Shown: positions 5,449-5,531 of the stretch, piece by piece
Layout: the number at the start of each line of letters is the position of its first letter
Numbering within the stretch: position 1 is the first letter of the stretch
NCBI GenBank assembly: GCA_023422695.1
Contig: JAFAGN010000092.1
Location: forward strand, 1 to 5,531
DNA length: 5,531 bases
Reading direction: 5' to 3'
Origin: Pseudomonadota bacterium
GTDB lineage: Bacteria > Pseudomonadota > Alphaproteobacteria > Sphingomonadales > Sphingomonadaceae
Notes under the pieces: generated by a model
Told to the model about the DNA's origin: nothing
Seen by the model: only the letters and a program-made list of their open reading frames with translations
Databases searched by the model: none
Program-made: the position numbers and the translations under genes

Positions 5449-5468
5449 GGTAGCGCGCCGGGCAGCGT

Positions 5469-5495
5469 CCGCCTAGGGGCGGGGAGCGGCCCTAG
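5469..5495. repeat. Overlapping palindromes after the second TraB gene
   Basis: CCGCC (5469-5473) and GGCGG (5478-5482) form one short palindrome. CTAGGG (5473-5478) and CCCTAG (5490-5495) form a second, mutually exclusive one. Together with the next hairpin they fill nearly all of the non-coding tail, which resembles composite intergenic repeats of sphingomonads. This is a recollection, not a search result. Confidence 0.45.
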
Positions 5496-5500
5496 ACGAT

Positions 5501-5527
5501 CCTCCCTGTGGCGAAGCCATGGGGAGG
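5501..5527. repeat. Long hairpin at the right edge, repeat-like and possible terminator
   Basis: CCTCCC (5501-5506) pairs with GGGAGG (5522-5527), two G-U pairs follow, and TGGC (5509-5512) pairs with GCCA (5516-5519) around a GAA loop, giving a continuous 12-pair stem. It begins 53 bases after the last stop codon and lacks a T-run before the window ends. The CCTCCC...GGGGAGG form is one I associate with very common sphingomonad intergenic repeats, and it may also stabilise or end the transcript. Confidence 0.55.
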
Positions 5528-5531
5528 GGGA

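Noticed and set aside
4740..5453. 237-codon plus-strand frame overlapping the second TraB gene
   Set aside because: It is an extreme Arg/Gly-rich product typical of the wrong frame of a GC-rich gene; the overlapping frame carries all the TraB motifs.

Overview
The window looks like chromosomal DNA from an alphaproteobacterium, most likely a sphingomonad (Sphingopyxis/Sphingomonas type). This is an inference. It rests on uniformly GC-rich, GC3-biased coding sequence, alphaproteobacterial-looking GlyQ and GlyS proteins, a UrcA-family small exported protein, paired TraB/GumN proteins, and short palindromes of the CCCCGGC...GCCGGGG kind that litter sphingomonad genomes.

Layout. Minus strand: glyQ (1175-2098) and glyS (1-1178, cut by the left edge) encode the two subunits of the alpha2beta2-type glycyl-tRNA synthetase and overlap by 4 bases. 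A 230-base divergent intergenic region (2099-2328) separates them from a plus-strand gene for a small exported UrcA-family protein (2329-2655). That gene has a recognisable promoter, and a 19-bp inverted repeat sits at the expected transcription start. A 239-base gap (2656-2894) holds two strong hairpins and a 15-bp near-palindrome. Then comes a plus-strand series: a 70-residue XRE-type regulator (2895-3107), a 145-residue four-helix membrane protein overlapping it by 8 bases (3100-3537), and two tandem TraB/GumN-family exported proteins (3587-4552 and 4549-5448). The last 80 bases are non-coding and made of nested palindromes.

How the genes relate. GlyQ and GlyS form one enzyme and are translationally coupled. 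The XRE regulator and membrane protein look like a coupled regulator/effector pair of unknown function. The two TraB/GumN proteins are diverged paralogues. The first has an ordinary Sec signal peptide and the second a lipoprotein signal, so they probably work at different places in the envelope. Whether all four plus-strand genes share one transcript cannot be settled from the sequence: only 49 bases separate the membrane protein from the first TraB gene, and I see no convincing promoter there.

Most notable: (a) a repeat-type palindrome read in frame inside glyS, like the protein-coding palindromic elements of Rickettsia; (b) a textbook intrinsic-terminator shape embedded in the signal-peptide codons of the second TraB gene, just after the overlap with the first; (c) a lux-box-like inverted repeat at the urcA-type promoter. 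I see no mobile element gene, CRISPR array, tRNA, rRNA or clear new multi-gene system.
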